64,000 nucleotides of DNA from Capsaspora owczarzaki ATCC 30864 (Eukaryota > Opisthokonta > Filasterea), in contig NW_011887305.1 of the NCBI RefSeq assembly GCF_000151315.2, positions 788,808-852,807 of the forward strand, given 5' to 3'. Made by a program: the position numbers and the translations under genes. A model generated the notes under the pieces. That model was not told the origin of the DNA. It ran no database searches and saw only the letters and a list, made by a program, of their open reading frames with translations. Positions 35,674-50,550 of the stretch are shown piece after piece. Position 1 is the stretch's first letter; the number at the start of each line of letters is the position of its first letter.

Positions 35674-36813
35674 TTAGGGATGCAATGCGCCGACAACCAA
35701 AGACGCAGCAACAACATCTTCAACAGCCATGCCAAGAGATTTAAAGACAATTGGCTTGACTGGAGATGTCTGAAGCGGCAGATATGCATTGCTCGAAGCA
35801 AGCGTATTCAGTGTGCTTGTAGCGTTTTGAGCGCGAGCAATCTCGTCGCGGCGTGTGAGGAGCTCGCCCAATTCGCCGGCCACGGTGGCCTGGGAAAGAA
35901 TGATATCGCCCGACTCTTTCAAGGCACCCGCAAGCGAATCGGCAATCACAATGGAATTTTGCATCAAGGCATCGTCCATTTCACGCCAGTTTGGCCGACA
36001 AGCGCCGACGGCGGTGACCATCGCGCCGGGCTTGACGTACTCGCCGAGGAGAATTGGCTCGGTGGCCGAGGTGGCGCAGACAATCACGTCGGCACCAAGC
36101 GCGGCATCTCGAGGTGTCGATGCGACTGTGACTTGAACGGGACTCGGATTCTCAGACGACGAGGAGTGGGCGGTCTGAGACGCTTGCTGCCTCGTGATTC
36201 GATCTGCGAGTGCGTGTGCGTTCGCTGGCGTCCTGCTCCAGATGCGCACGTGCGTGAATGGGCGCACGAGACGCATTGCCTGCCAGTGAGACCACGCCTG
36301 CGCTCCAGAGCCGAGAATGCAGAGCACGGACGAGTCCAGCGGGGCGAGCAATCTCGCAGCGACCGCCGAGACAGCCGCAGTGCGCAGCTCAGTGATGACG
36401 CTGCCATCCATGAGCGCGGTCGGGATGCCCGTTGTAGGCTCAAACAGAGCAATGACGGCGCTGTGGGTCGCGACGCCCCGCGGGTTGTGCGGGTAGAACG
36501 TGACGAGCTTGACCCCGAGCGCGCCCGAGGACGCGGACGACGACGACGAGGACGACAAAGCGTGGGCCTGAGATGATCCAGATGAAGCTGGCGTCGACGA
36601 GTGCTGATGATGGTCGGATGGATGGACGAACGCAGGCATCAGAGCGAGAAACCCTTCGTGCGCTCCCACCGTCGAGCGAACGGGCTGCGTCACACGGCCG
36701 CCGGAGAAGGCGCGCAGAGCTCCTTCCATCGCAAGGATGAGCTGCGGCATCTGGAGCACCCGCTGGACTGTCTCTGCAGTGTAGAACGGAATCGCAGACG
36801 CAGCGCCGTGCAT
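35674..36813 (-). CDS. CRYM: Mu-crystallin/ornithine cyclodeaminase family (ketimine reductase)
   Basis: NAD(P)H-dependent reduction of cyclic ketimines is the known activity of mammalian mu-crystallin; bacterial relatives deaminate ornithine. One exon of 379 aa from ATG 36813, against ~314 in human. The extra length is mostly a His/Ser-rich insert at residues ~65-95. Substrate-lobe residues are followed by GVKLVTFYPHNPRG and ALMDGSVITELRTAAVSAVAA, then the Rossmann dinucleotide loop ILGSGAQAWSHWQA near 165, VIVCATSATEPIL, GAMVTAVGACRPNWREMDD and the C-terminal KSLGMAVEDVVAA. The gene is immediately divergent from the NTPase gene to its right, with only ~110 bp between. Confidence 0.93.
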   Translation of the reverse strand: MHGAASAIPFYTAETVQRVLQMPQLILAMEGALRAFSGGRVTQPVRSTVGAHEGFLALMPAFVHPSDHHQHSSTPASSGSSQAHALSSSSSSSASSGALGVKLVTFYPHNPRGVATHSAVIALFEPTTGIPTALMDGSVITELRTAAVSAVAARLLAPLDSSVLCILGSGAQAWSHWQAMRLVRPFTHVRIWSRTPANAHALADRITRQQASQTAHSSSSENPSPVQVTVASTPRDAALGADVIVCATSATEPILLGEYVKPGAMVTAVGACRPNWREMDDALMQNSIVIADSLAGALKESGDIILSQATVAGELGELLTRRDEIARAQNATSTLNTLASSNAYLPLQTSPVKPIVFKSLGMAVEDVVAASLVVGALHP

Positions 36814-36919
36814 TGTGCGAGAAATGGGGGGGGGGGGAAGAATTGGGAGAATTGGATGGATTTCTGAGAGAAACTCAGACTGAACTCGGCATTCAAAATA
36901 AAAACTGGATTCCTGCGAC

Positions 36920-39143
36920 TTGTCAACAGTCCAACGCGGGACACTCATCGATCCACAGTGGCTGTGTGCGGCTGGTCGAGCGCAGAACAAAACCAACTCC
37001 GCGAGTGCTAGCGACCGGCACCCTATCGGTGTGATTGCGACACTGCCTGGTGCCGGCAAGACGGCTTTCTGCGAGATCATTCATTCGAAACTCGCAAAGC
37101 AGGTGTACAATGACGAAAATTTCAGCAGTTTGAACGTCACATTCAACAGTCGAATGGCATTCAAGTCGTCGGAATGCTCGCTGCATCCTGAACACGCCGT
37201 GGCCTGGCGTATGCTCGCCGATGATGTGCGGCTTTTGGGTGATCGAATGAACAGGTTCCGCCTGACCCTCTCTGGCTCATTCGCCGTAGCAACCACCATT
37301 CACTACATCCGCCAAGACTTTATCCGGCTCAAAAACCTGCCTTCGAACACGGTCGTACCGGTCGTCGTCACTCTTGATGAAGTGAGCATGCTGCTTGGAC
37401 AAACAGTCGACGAGAAATTCGACCGCGAGTTTAGCACGTTGCCGCAATGGCGCCAAGAACGTCGGTTCATCAAATGGGCTATCGCGCCACTGCGAGAATT
37501 GTCGAATTCAGGCGGGAAGGTTACTTTATTTATGAGTGGGACGCGTCCTTTTGCGCTGAGCGACGCTGTCCAGGTGGACATGTCCGACAAAGTCACCGGG
37601 AGCAGGTTTTTCGCTTGGTTGATCGAGATGCCACGTCTCTCTGGCGCTGCCTCGGCTCAGCTGGCGACCCGCCGTAACAACAACGCAGCTTGGCATCGAG
37701 ATGTTTGGACGACGCTGTTGCTCCAGCGAGCACTGGGCATTCCTCGCCAAATTAACAACATTTTCACGACCGACAACCGTTCCATGCCGATCACGATTGA
37801 TCCCAAGTCTTTGATTGCTTTTGTTCGAGCCATTGCTTTCAAGTCGACTCTTGACGATTGGGCAGATGCTCGGATTGACAGGTTGGTGGATCTTGGACTC
37901 TGCTTTTGGACCTCACTCTCTCAGTATTCCTTCTCTCAGCAACTGATGCTAAACCTGCACTTTCTCGACCTTGTCAAACTCGGTGAGTCGCTTGCTGACG
38001 TTGCATTTTGTCCTTGCAACGGCTACTTACTGCACTTTCGTGCTTGCCCGCCCCGGTGTCTGCAGATGATGACCAGTGCGCGTATGGCCACATCGCCAGC
38101 AAACTGCTCACTGAACTGCAAACAATCGGGAAGATGAGTCAGCCGGAGACTGTTAATGACAATGCGGTCTCTCTTCCCTCGCACAACTGGGAGCAAATTG
38201 TGCCGCGCTTGCTCAACCTGCGCCTGCTTGTGGAGCTGTGCGATGCGTGCGCCAAAACCAAGGGCGCACCACAGGCTGCCGATCTGACACTACCTCTTCC
38301 CACACTGTTTGAAGGCGCCGTCTTGAGCGACGACTTGCAGTCAGTCATGGTCGTTTTGCGACAGTTTGAGCGAGCGGTCGATTCGATTCCAGATGGGTTT
38401 TCCTTGACCCGCGTCAACGAGGAGTTCAGCGATTTGAATGCCAGCTTTGTGTCGGTCAATGGTTCGGACGTAAGAGGTCGAAACGGTCTTGTTGACTCCA
38501 AACTACATGTATGCGCTGCCACTCACATGCATGACAACAGTTGACTGTGAAGGGTCAAGTCAAACTTCGAACAGGTGTCGCGCCCTTGTCGCAAGCAAAC
38601 GCCAATCAGTTGATCTCCAATCAACGCAGCACGCCAACGCTTATTGCTGGGCTTGTCACGACACAGACAATGTCCAAGCCGGTCGCGTCTGGCAACCTCG
38701 ACGACAGATCTTGGCACGTCTCGCGCAATGAACTGGGCGACTTCTTGTGCGGTCTTAAGCCTGTTTTTGATGGTATGCAGCAGAGATTTCTGTTTTGAGC
38801 TTATTGTCGCATGGATGTGCTCTCAGTCTGGCTGAACTTTGCAAAAACAACGAAACAAACTGTCGCAGCGCTCTCGTTGTACAACCCGAATTTGTCGGAC
38901 GTGCCTGCTCTTACCAACCAATTCTACAACAGCAAGCTGACACAAGCTGAAGCTCGCGATTTGGCGCAGCGGTTTTTCGACAAGCGCAGCGCAGACAAAA
39001 CGGCTTATTTCGACAACCACGCGAAGCTCCACCAGTTTCTGAAAGACATTGACCCCGGTCTTGCTGCGAAACTCTCCCCTCCGGATCTCACCTGGTACTT
39101 TGACGAACAGCCACCTGTGACAAGCCCGATCAATCCGTACTGA
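36920..39143 (+). CDS. P-loop NTPase gene 1, 5' end not found
   Basis: Four exons: from about 36920 to 37982, 38066-38469, 38541-38772 and 38827-39143. The protein has a Walker A motif ATLPGAGKTAF (near 37048) and a Walker B-like VVVTLDEVSML (near 37370), then a sensor-like strand KVTLFMSGTRPFA. The rest is helical and unrecognised, ending PPVTSPINPY. No ATG precedes the Walker A in this frame, and mu-crystallin begins only ~110 bp upstream on the other strand. The gene either has lost its N-terminus or has an upstream exon I cannot see. It shares the P-loop layout with the next NTPase gene, though similarity is weak outside the motifs. STAND or Crinkler/RHS-type NTPases are possible relatives; I cannot decide. 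Confidence 0.6.
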
Positions 39144-39167
39144 ACGTTTCCTGGGGAGCACAATGGG

Positions 39168-39262
39168 GTTGTTCTTTTTCTTGTTCTTGTGCTTGTGCTT
39201 GTTCTTGTTCTTATCTTGTTCTTGTTTTTGTTCTTGTTCTTGTGCTTGTTCTTGTTGTATCA
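39168..39262. repeat. TTCTTG/TGCTTG tandem low-complexity tract
   Basis: Imperfect 6-bp units (CTTGTT, CTTGTG) repeated about 15 times just after the NTPase gene 1 stop codon. Confidence 0.85.
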
Positions 39263-39457
39263 GGTGAAATGTGCACTTAAAACATTTTGACCCGTCTAAA
39301 GCTTTATTGAGAATGACAAAGAAAGACACAAAAAGAACGGATATGGGACAGTTGAATGTTGTTATAACGCACACAATGAAGGCATGCGGGTAGAGAGCTC
39401 GAACAGATGATCAGCCGGGCTGACAATGGAGAGATCAGGCATTCCCCACATATACTA

Positions 39458-41102
39458 TCCCGATCATTAAATTTCGACCCCCCTCTTTTTTTCACTTTTT
39501 CGCCCTCCCTGGGACCTGTGTTGCTTTCCGTCTCGCCCGCGGAATGTTCATTCATGGTACGGTGTACCGAACGTCTGATGAACACCGGGAGCGGGGGTTG
39601 TGAGTCATATCAGAGCAGCAGCGAGCAAAATAAAAAATATAAGGAAACTCAAAAAATTCACTTTTCCCGCCCAAATTTTGGTTTGGGTTCAGTCTTTTTG
39701 TGCGCATGACTCGCACACGCAGTCAGTCCACGTCCCGCGTGGCTCCCAGACAGCCCCCGGTATGGCCGCGTCCAACTTCACCAAAAAGACCGCTGCCCGT
39801 GCTGGACAAGATGCCCAGGGAGGTCGTCCGCGGTCAAGTGCTCGCGTTGCGAAATGCTGGCCTCTCCTACAACAAGATCGCCACCCAGCTTCACCTCCCA
39901 CGTTCTACAGTGATCAGCATCACCCAACGTTTCTCGGGAAGGGCGACGACGAGCGACAGCCCCCGCCCCGGTCGCCCCAGCAAGCTCAAGTCATTTCACC
40001 GCAACAACATTGTAGCACAGATCCTCCTCGATGAGTCCGACACCGCACCCGAAGTGGCCGCCACTATGCGCACATTGTCCAAAGTTCGTGTCTCTCCATG
40101 CACGATAAGAAGGGTGCTGCATGGTGCAGGACTTGTCAACGGAGCGAAGGTCAAAAAAGCCCTCTTGAAAGAGACACACAAAGAGCGACGCTTGGCCTTT
40201 GCACTCGCTCATCAGCATTGGACCGTCGATGACTGGCTGAGGGTCGTCTTCTCCGACGAGACTGCTCTCTATCTCTACAGGAACAACAACGGTGGTCGTG
40301 TATGGCGTCTGGTTGGCGAAACGTTGACCGATCGATGCGTGCAGGGCACGGTCAAGTTCGGCGGTGGCCATATCAATGTTTGGGGCGCCATCTCTCGTTT
40401 CGGAATTTCGCTTTTCTGCGAGGTCGGCGACGTCATGAACGGCGACACCTACCTCTCAGTTTTGGAGAGCGAGTTGCTAGCAAGCATTCGCGTGTGGAAC
40501 AACAAAAACGAGATGATTTTCATGCATGACAATGCCCCTTGTCACAAAAGAAAAGATGTGGCGAAGTGGTTCGAAACCAATCAGATCACCGTCCTGGACT
40601 GGCCTGCGAACTCTCCCGACCTCAACCCCATCGAAAATGCGTGGAACATGGTCAAGAACAAGATCTACCAGGAGAGGGAGATCAAGAGCAAGGCCGCGTT
40701 GTGGGAACGCTTCCAAGCGGTCTACGAAGAAGTGCTCACGCCAGAGGTCTGCCGCGATCTCATTTCATCGATGCCGCGCCGCATTCAAGCTGTGATAGAT
40801 GCCAATGGTGGTTATACCAAGTACTGAAGTGGAGCGAAGGCGCTGCGACACGTTGTTTGTGTGCCATGTAATGCTTTGTGAAAATTGGGCAAAAAATCCG
40901 CTCTTTTTCTGTTTTTTTGAGTTTCATTTTTGTCTGTTCTCGCTTCGAATCTTAACTCCCAGCCCGCTGCTTCACTTCTAAAATGTGTCTGGTACACCGT
41001 ACCATGAATGAACATTCCGCGGGCGAGACGGAAAGCAACACAGGTCCCAGGGAGGGCGAAAAAGTGAAAAAAAGAGGGGGGGTCGAAATTTAATGATCGG
41101 GA
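39458..41102 (+). mobile_element. Tc1/mariner element, apparently intact
   Basis: A 1645-bp element with ~110-bp inverted terminal repeats (39458-39570 against 40990-41102). Both begin TCCCGATCATTAAATTTCGA when read inward, and are flanked by TA at 39456-39457 and 41103-41104, the target duplication used by this superfamily. It encodes one uninterrupted transposase. Long, well-matched repeats and an open frame suggest recent activity. It sits between two NTPase genes without interrupting either. A partial copy of the left end lies at 45462-45654. Confidence 0.95.
39706..40827 (+). CDS. Tc1 transposase (DD34E)
   Basis: 373 aa from ATG 39706. It cuts out and reinserts the surrounding element. 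The N-terminal half carries two helix-turn-helix DNA-binding regions: LRNAGLSYNKIATQLHLPRSTV, then a PRPGRPSKL linker of the GRPR-hook type, then VSPCTIRRVLHGAGL. The catalytic triad is visible: Asp in VVFSDETALYL, Asp in FMHDNAPCH, and Glu in SPDLNPIENAW. Exactly 34 residues separate the second Asp from the Glu, which is the Tc1 DD34E signature. The DNPIENxW-type motif is complete and the length is that of active Tc1 enzymes (~340). Confidence 0.97.
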   Translation: MTRTRSQSTSRVAPRQPPVWPRPTSPKRPLPVLDKMPREVVRGQVLALRNAGLSYNKIATQLHLPRSTVISITQRFSGRATTSDSPRPGRPSKLKSFHRNNIVAQILLDESDTAPEVAATMRTLSKVRVSPCTIRRVLHGAGLVNGAKVKKALLKETHKERRLAFALAHQHWTVDDWLRVVFSDETALYLYRNNNGGRVWRLVGETLTDRCVQGTVKFGGGHINVWGAISRFGISLFCEVGDVMNGDTYLSVLESELLASIRVWNNKNEMIFMHDNAPCHKRKDVAKWFETNQITVLDWPANSPDLNPIENAWNMVKNKIYQEREIKSKAALWERFQAVYEEVLTPEVCRDLISSMPRRIQAVIDANGGYTKY

Positions 41103-41228
41103 TAGTACAGCACGAAAGACATGTTGCAAAAAGAGAAACAAACGCCAATGACAGGATTTCCAAAAATACTTAGTTGAACAGGTTCAGTTGCCGTTTCACC
41201 TTCATACCGTACGCTTGTCTTGAACTCG

Positions 41229-45310
<4,082 letters not shown>

Positions 45311-45461
45311 GCAGCTGCAAGCGAGTGAACAAGTAGATGCACTGTGACTGAATGCATGTGTGTTTGCTTGTTTGTTTGTTTAGTTGTTCGATTTTTTTTA
45401 ATTGATTGACTGTTTGTTTGTTTGTTTGTTTGTTGATGTCTTGTCGTGTGAAGAATACGAT
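45311..45461. other. 3' flank of NTPase gene 2
   Basis: A short spacer with repeated TTTG units (45361-45434). No gene. Confidence 0.45.
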
Positions 45462-45654
45462 CTCGATCATTAAATTTCGACCCCCCCCCCTCTTTTTTTC
45501 ACTTTTGCGCCCTCCCTGGGGACCTGGGTTGACTTCTGTCTCGCCCGCGGAATGTTTATTCATGGTACGGTGTACCGAACGTCTGATGAACACCGGGAGC
45601 GGGGGGGGGGGTTTCGAGTCATATCGGAGCAGCAGCGAGCAAAATAAAAAATAT
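45462..45654 (+). mobile_element. Left-end fragment of a Tc1 element
   Basis: About 193 bp match 39460-39650, the left terminal repeat and adjacent leader of the intact Tc1 element, including GCCCGCGGAATGTT and GGTGTACCGAACGTCTGATG. The match has several substitutions and expanded C and G runs. It stops exactly where the 4.3 kb transposon copy 2 begins, and no right part of the Tc1 is found beyond that transposon. Confidence 0.9.
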
Positions 45655-48600
45655 GGGGTCGTTTTTTTAAAAAGGTAGAATGAACCCCCCAAAATATGTC
45701 GTTCATATCCAGCACATGTCCTACATCGCTTTCCGTCGCTGGGGGCGCTGACTGTGGGGTGTACACCATGCCATCAGTGTGATCGAGGGTCGGGGGCGCA
45801 CCGGAAGTGCGTTGGGCGGCAGAGGGGAGCGAGTGAAGGAGCCGTTGTGTCGCGGTCGTTTTGCTCACTGACTCGCTGGTGCTATTTTCCGGCCCCCTGA
45901 TCTGCGCCGCTGCTACATTCTGTTGCAGATTCACCTTGTCCAACAATAATTGGTCCGAAATAGGGGACGATTCCGCCACCCGCAGCTACTACACCAACTT
46001 TTTCACCAACCACCCAACCTCCCAACCTCCCCTTGGCCTGAGGCCGCCAAATGTAACTCTTTTATTCTTCGCACAATTAATCACTATCGTCTGGGGGTGG
46101 AGATTGTTGACTGCTGCGAGTTCGGACTCGGCGTTGCGAACTAGAGACTGAGACAAACCTTGCTTGGGGTTCGTAGTCGCCCTCGTCGTCAAACGAGGGC
46201 AGAGACGTGTGCTCGTTGTCTGCTGCCTCATCGAGATCGTTGTGCGGGTCAGCGCGGAAGAAGATATCCTCGTCGTTCTGACGCCGTCGTTTGCGCCCTC
46301 GCGGTGCTGCCGCTGATGGTGAGAGTACTTCTGCTGGACTGCGGTTGTTGACAGCTTGAGAGTCGCGTCGATTCGCCCAGGAAACAAACAGCGACTTGAT
46401 GCGCTGCTGGGTGACAGAGTGCAACGCAGACTGGACGACTCCAAAACGCTGGACAAAGTCTTTGTACACACTGTTGTCGTGCCGGCGGTTGGGATCATCA
46501 ATACCCTCGTCGAATCGCTGCCGCAAGAAAATCGTCATCGCGGTTGGGAGACGCGGGCGGCGAGGGGCCGTGATGAGCGCGTAGCCCGGAGTAACTTCGA
46601 GTCGCGCTGCCAAGCTTGTCCGTTCTTCCGCTGTCCAACTTCGCTGCACGGATAATGACCGACCCGTGCGAGCTGTGTACTGGAGGAGCGTGGCCTGTGC
46701 GTACAACGGGACATCCCGGGGATAGATTGAAGCCCGCAGACGGCTGTCCTCCTCGTCGTGGTTGTGATCATCGTCATCGGAGTCGTCGTCGTCATATTCA
46801 TCCTCCTCGTCCTCGTCCTCGTCATCCTCTTCGTCGTGGTCGTTGACATCGTCCTCGTCATCCTCTTCGTCGTGGTCGTTGACATCGTCCTCGTCATCCT
46901 CATCGTCCTCGTTCGCGTCCTCGACATCGGAAGGGGGTTTGGCTGCGTCGGCGGCGGCTGCAAAAGCGGCAGCGGCGATGGTCGTGGGGCTCGCAGAGCG
47001 ATGTGCCATCCGTGTGTGCGCTCTCAAGTCGTCAGGCGAGCTGAACTTTGCGCCGCATGCTGATGGACAAACACAGTTCCGATGCAGCGGTGTAGCTTGC
47101 GTGAACGCCCGAAGCAACGTAGGCGATCCAGGGGCGGTTGGCTGTTGCTGACTGTTGTGTGGTGGTGTATGCGGTTCGTGGCTGATTATCGACGACGGCG
47201 GCGAGTGAAAGTCGCAGTGGTCGACCAGGGCAGCGTCGCGGTCGGCACGAAGCGCTTCGTGAGTTTCAGAATCGGCGCTCCAAAGGACGATGCCAGCCCG
47301 GCTCACGCTTGCGCCGAACGTGGGAAGAAACGGGTCGGGATGATCGGTTGCGTTCCATGTGGCAAGCAAGCGGTAATCGCGAATGCGGTATGCTTCAAGG
47401 CCAGCGTCGGTGATGACAATGTGCATCGCCGCATCGAGACCGGGGATTGGCGACACGGGTGACTTGTTGCCGTAGTGCTTGAGAACTGAGGGCGAGAAGT
47501 TGATGCCCATGACAGTTGTATTGGTCACACTCTGTGCGGCTGAGTCGTAAGAGAGTCAGAAACGCAGGCACACATTTGAGATTGCGTCATGCACGAACCT
47601 TGTTCCACATCCAGCCCGGTCATGAGGTCGTTCCCGTTACGGATCCAGTGCATGCGCGCGTGCGTGATTGCTGCAAAGTGCGTGTCACAGTAGGACTTGC
47701 CTATGGAATCAATGAGCGGAGAAGCAGTCAATAAACACCTGCACATGAACGTACCCTCGCCGGGCTCAAAGTGGTGAATATCTGTGATCGGAAACCCGGA
47801 CAGTAACTTGAAGCGGCGCTGAATCCACACAGGCAAAGCGCTGTTGGAATACGAAGCGCCGTTGTCGCTGTAAAGCGCGGCCGATGTGATTCTGCTCGCT
47901 CGGAAAAAAACACAAGTAAATCACCGCACACACACTCGTCCATCACCTGCCTCACATAAGCACTTACGGCGGCATCCTCTTGTGTTGAATCATTGACCGA
48001 GTGAAGCCAGCGATGGCCTCAAGCGCATGGCCGACAAACACCCAATCCTGCCGATTAACATCGCTCCAGTGATCAAGCATATGCATGTGCCGCACCCCCT
48101 GATGCATCCAGAGGAGCACAGCACCATGATACGGAAAGCCATGCTTGCCAAAGAAGTCAACTTGCACTTCTCGAGCAGAACTCTGGAGCACCTTCATCTA
48201 TCTTTAGCGCGGTTGGTGAGTCACGTGCAAATGAGGTATCATGGTCAACATCGCTCGCAAAAAAACGGACCTTGAAATCCACCACGATCATCAGGCGACC
48301 TTCCGAAAGATTCTCGAGGGCCTCGTTGAAATCGGCCTTGGCAGCGGCCGCGCGCCAATGGTGGGCATTCACAAGGACGAGGTCGTTGCAGGCCAGTTTG
48401 AGGAGGTCAGCGTTCGGGCCCGAGAGAGCGCCATTGAGCTGTAGAATCAGCTCATGCAGTGGGGCACACTCGGGGCAAGAGCTGTGACCGTCGACAAAAC
48501 AATTGTGCTCCTCGTGACAGAGGCCGAAGGCGAAGAGCTCGCAATGTAGCGGGTGCGGGTGATGCTCCATCTTCCCAGCAGAGCTCGCTATAGTCCTTGC

Positions 48601-49985
48601 ATGACCCTCAGCGAGCGTGGCAAAAGCACAGAGGCGCTCGTCCATTTCCAAGGAAATGGCGCCAGCCGAGCTCGCCTGGTGAATGAGGAGCGGAAGGATT
48701 TCGCGAAAAATCGTCACGCCACGGTTGCAGGTCGCGCAAAGGCCGGTCTTGACTTTACGCTCGCCGAACGTTACGCCCGATGACTGCAGCACGTCATAGA
48801 ACTTGCTCCGGGAGACAATCGGCTTGGTACCTTCGCCAGGGTACTTGGCAAGGAAGCGCTTGTAGATCTGATTGAGAGTCATGTTGAGGTAGATGACTGG
48901 CTGACCGTCGACAGTGCACGCGGTCGGGGATGCTGTACCGGTCGCCATGGCAAACGCGAGGATTCGCTCATCATGTGCGCTGGCCCGACTGTTCCTGGGA
49001 ATCACGACGTGCGCCGCCGGGACGCCAGGACCATTGTGTTTGCCGTGCTTTCGAGCGGCCGTCAGTGCGCGATATTCGAGGCCGGGGAAGTGTGGTTGAA
49101 GCTGCTTGAGCTGGAAGAATGGTGCAATGGTTGAGAGGATGCGTCGACGGTCGGCAGGGCGGGTTGCCCGCTGCCATCGTAGTCCAAGATCCGTCAGCAA
49201 TGCATCCGCGCGTTTCGTCATGTCATTATCGTCGGTGACCTTCGTCTCCGAAAGGATCTCGTTCCAAAGCGTTTGATCGCTCGGCCATTGATTGACGACG
49301 GTGTTCTTGACAGTCGACAGGATGTTGCGCCCGGTCTCAAGAGCTTCAGCACGTCGCCGCTGCTTGACACGATGTGCGCCAAGTTCTTGGCTGGACAGAG
49401 CGTTAGCCATTGGCGAATACTTGAACGACGAAGGAAACTCGACGTTGATCTGCAGAGAGACATAGCCTGGCTGCGGACCAGGGTTGATGAGCGGGGCTGG
49501 GGGTGCGATCGACACATACGCCTTGTCCGCAGCGCTATCGTCCCCGCCGCCAACGCGCCGAGCTGCCATCGTCACAGGTAGGTAAAATCAACTGTCCGCG
49601 CGAGAGAGGAAGCGAAAGTGAGCGAGCATGGTCTACCAAGCGAAGAGCAAAGGAGGTCGACACGCATGCGCTCCCCCATCCCCCAGCTCCTCCTACCCCT
49701 GCCAGACATTGTCTATGATACATGATCAGATGAATTGTTCGATGTGGAACGGTAGCCCGCTGTCAGGGACCTGCTGTGACGCCGCCGCGCTGATTGTCAC
49801 CCACTGCTCGCGGCCCTGCCGCTGCCAGTGGGACCGGGCGCGCCGTCCGATACACCGAGTGGCATAGAAACATGGTCTACTCCCTCGGGCGGGGGGTTGC
49901 AGGGCAGGGGCGAACACATACAGAGCCAGGTGATGCAAGAGGAGTGAAAGACATGGCCATTCTACCTTTTTAAAAAAACAGCCCC
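45655..49985 (-). mobile_element. 4.3 kb DDE DNA transposon, copy 2 (both ends present)
   Basis: 4331 bp with imperfect 28-bp terminal inverted repeats. Reading inward, the left is GGGGTCG then TTTTTTTAAAAAGGTAGAATG, and the right is GGGGCTG then the same 21 bases; they differ at two positions. The flanks are AAAAAATAT at the left and TTATTTTTTA at the right; I cannot define a target-site duplication. It is inserted at the end of a truncated Tc1 fragment, and its right end is 68 bp before the Kv channel start codon. Confidence 0.92.
46077..49569 (-). CDS. DDE-type transposase, unassigned superfamily (copy 2)
   Basis: Same five-exon, 1076-aa protein as in copy 1, with every exon edge shifted by 19,359 bp (49569-48271, 48197-47968, 47891-47755, 47700-47599 and 47539-46077). 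No sequence difference was noticed. Candidate catalytic residues are Asp431 (VVDFK), Asp519 (YSDNG) and Glu552 or Glu555 (FEPGEG). Both terminal repeats are present here, so this is the better candidate for an element that can still move. Confidence 0.75.
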
Positions 49986-50031
49986 TTATTTTTTATTTTT
50001 TATTTTTTTTATTTTTTATTTTTTTTGATTT
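49986..50031. repeat. T-rich (TTTTTTA)n tract right of transposon copy 2
   Basis: About 46 bp of TTTTTTA-type units between the transposon right end and the 5' flank of the Kv channel gene. It resembles the tract at 26221-26324 beside copy 1. Confidence 0.8.
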
Positions 50032-50053
50032 TGTACGTCCCGTATTCCCACGA

Positions 50054-50517
50054 ATGGTGAATCCGGCCGAGCTCGTGCTGATGACGCAGCGCCGTGCCGC
50101 TGGAGGTGCAGCGACTGTAGCACACCACGCAATGGAAGGCCAGTCGACGCCCACGACCTCGATGGGCTCTGCGGCGCTCGACGGGACCAACTTTGGATTT
50201 GGCGAGCGAAGCGGCAGTTTTTCGCGGCTGAATCGCGGCGACAGCACCGGTGATCTGTCGTACCAGCCCAGCCGCGCCATGGAGATGTACTTTGACAAGG
50301 CAGGCGATGACGACGAGGATGACGACGAGGATGGCGACGACGACGAGGAGAATGGGGACAGCGACGGGGACGTAGAAAACGAGGACGTAGAACAGTATAC
50401 GACCAGGACTGGCGCAATGCACGTCAACCAACTGCATGGCCACACAGCTGGCTACAAGCAGCAACAGCAACAACACTCGGGTGATGGTGCGGGTGATGGG
50501 CATGCGGACGACGCGGC

Positions 50518-50550
<33 letters not shown>

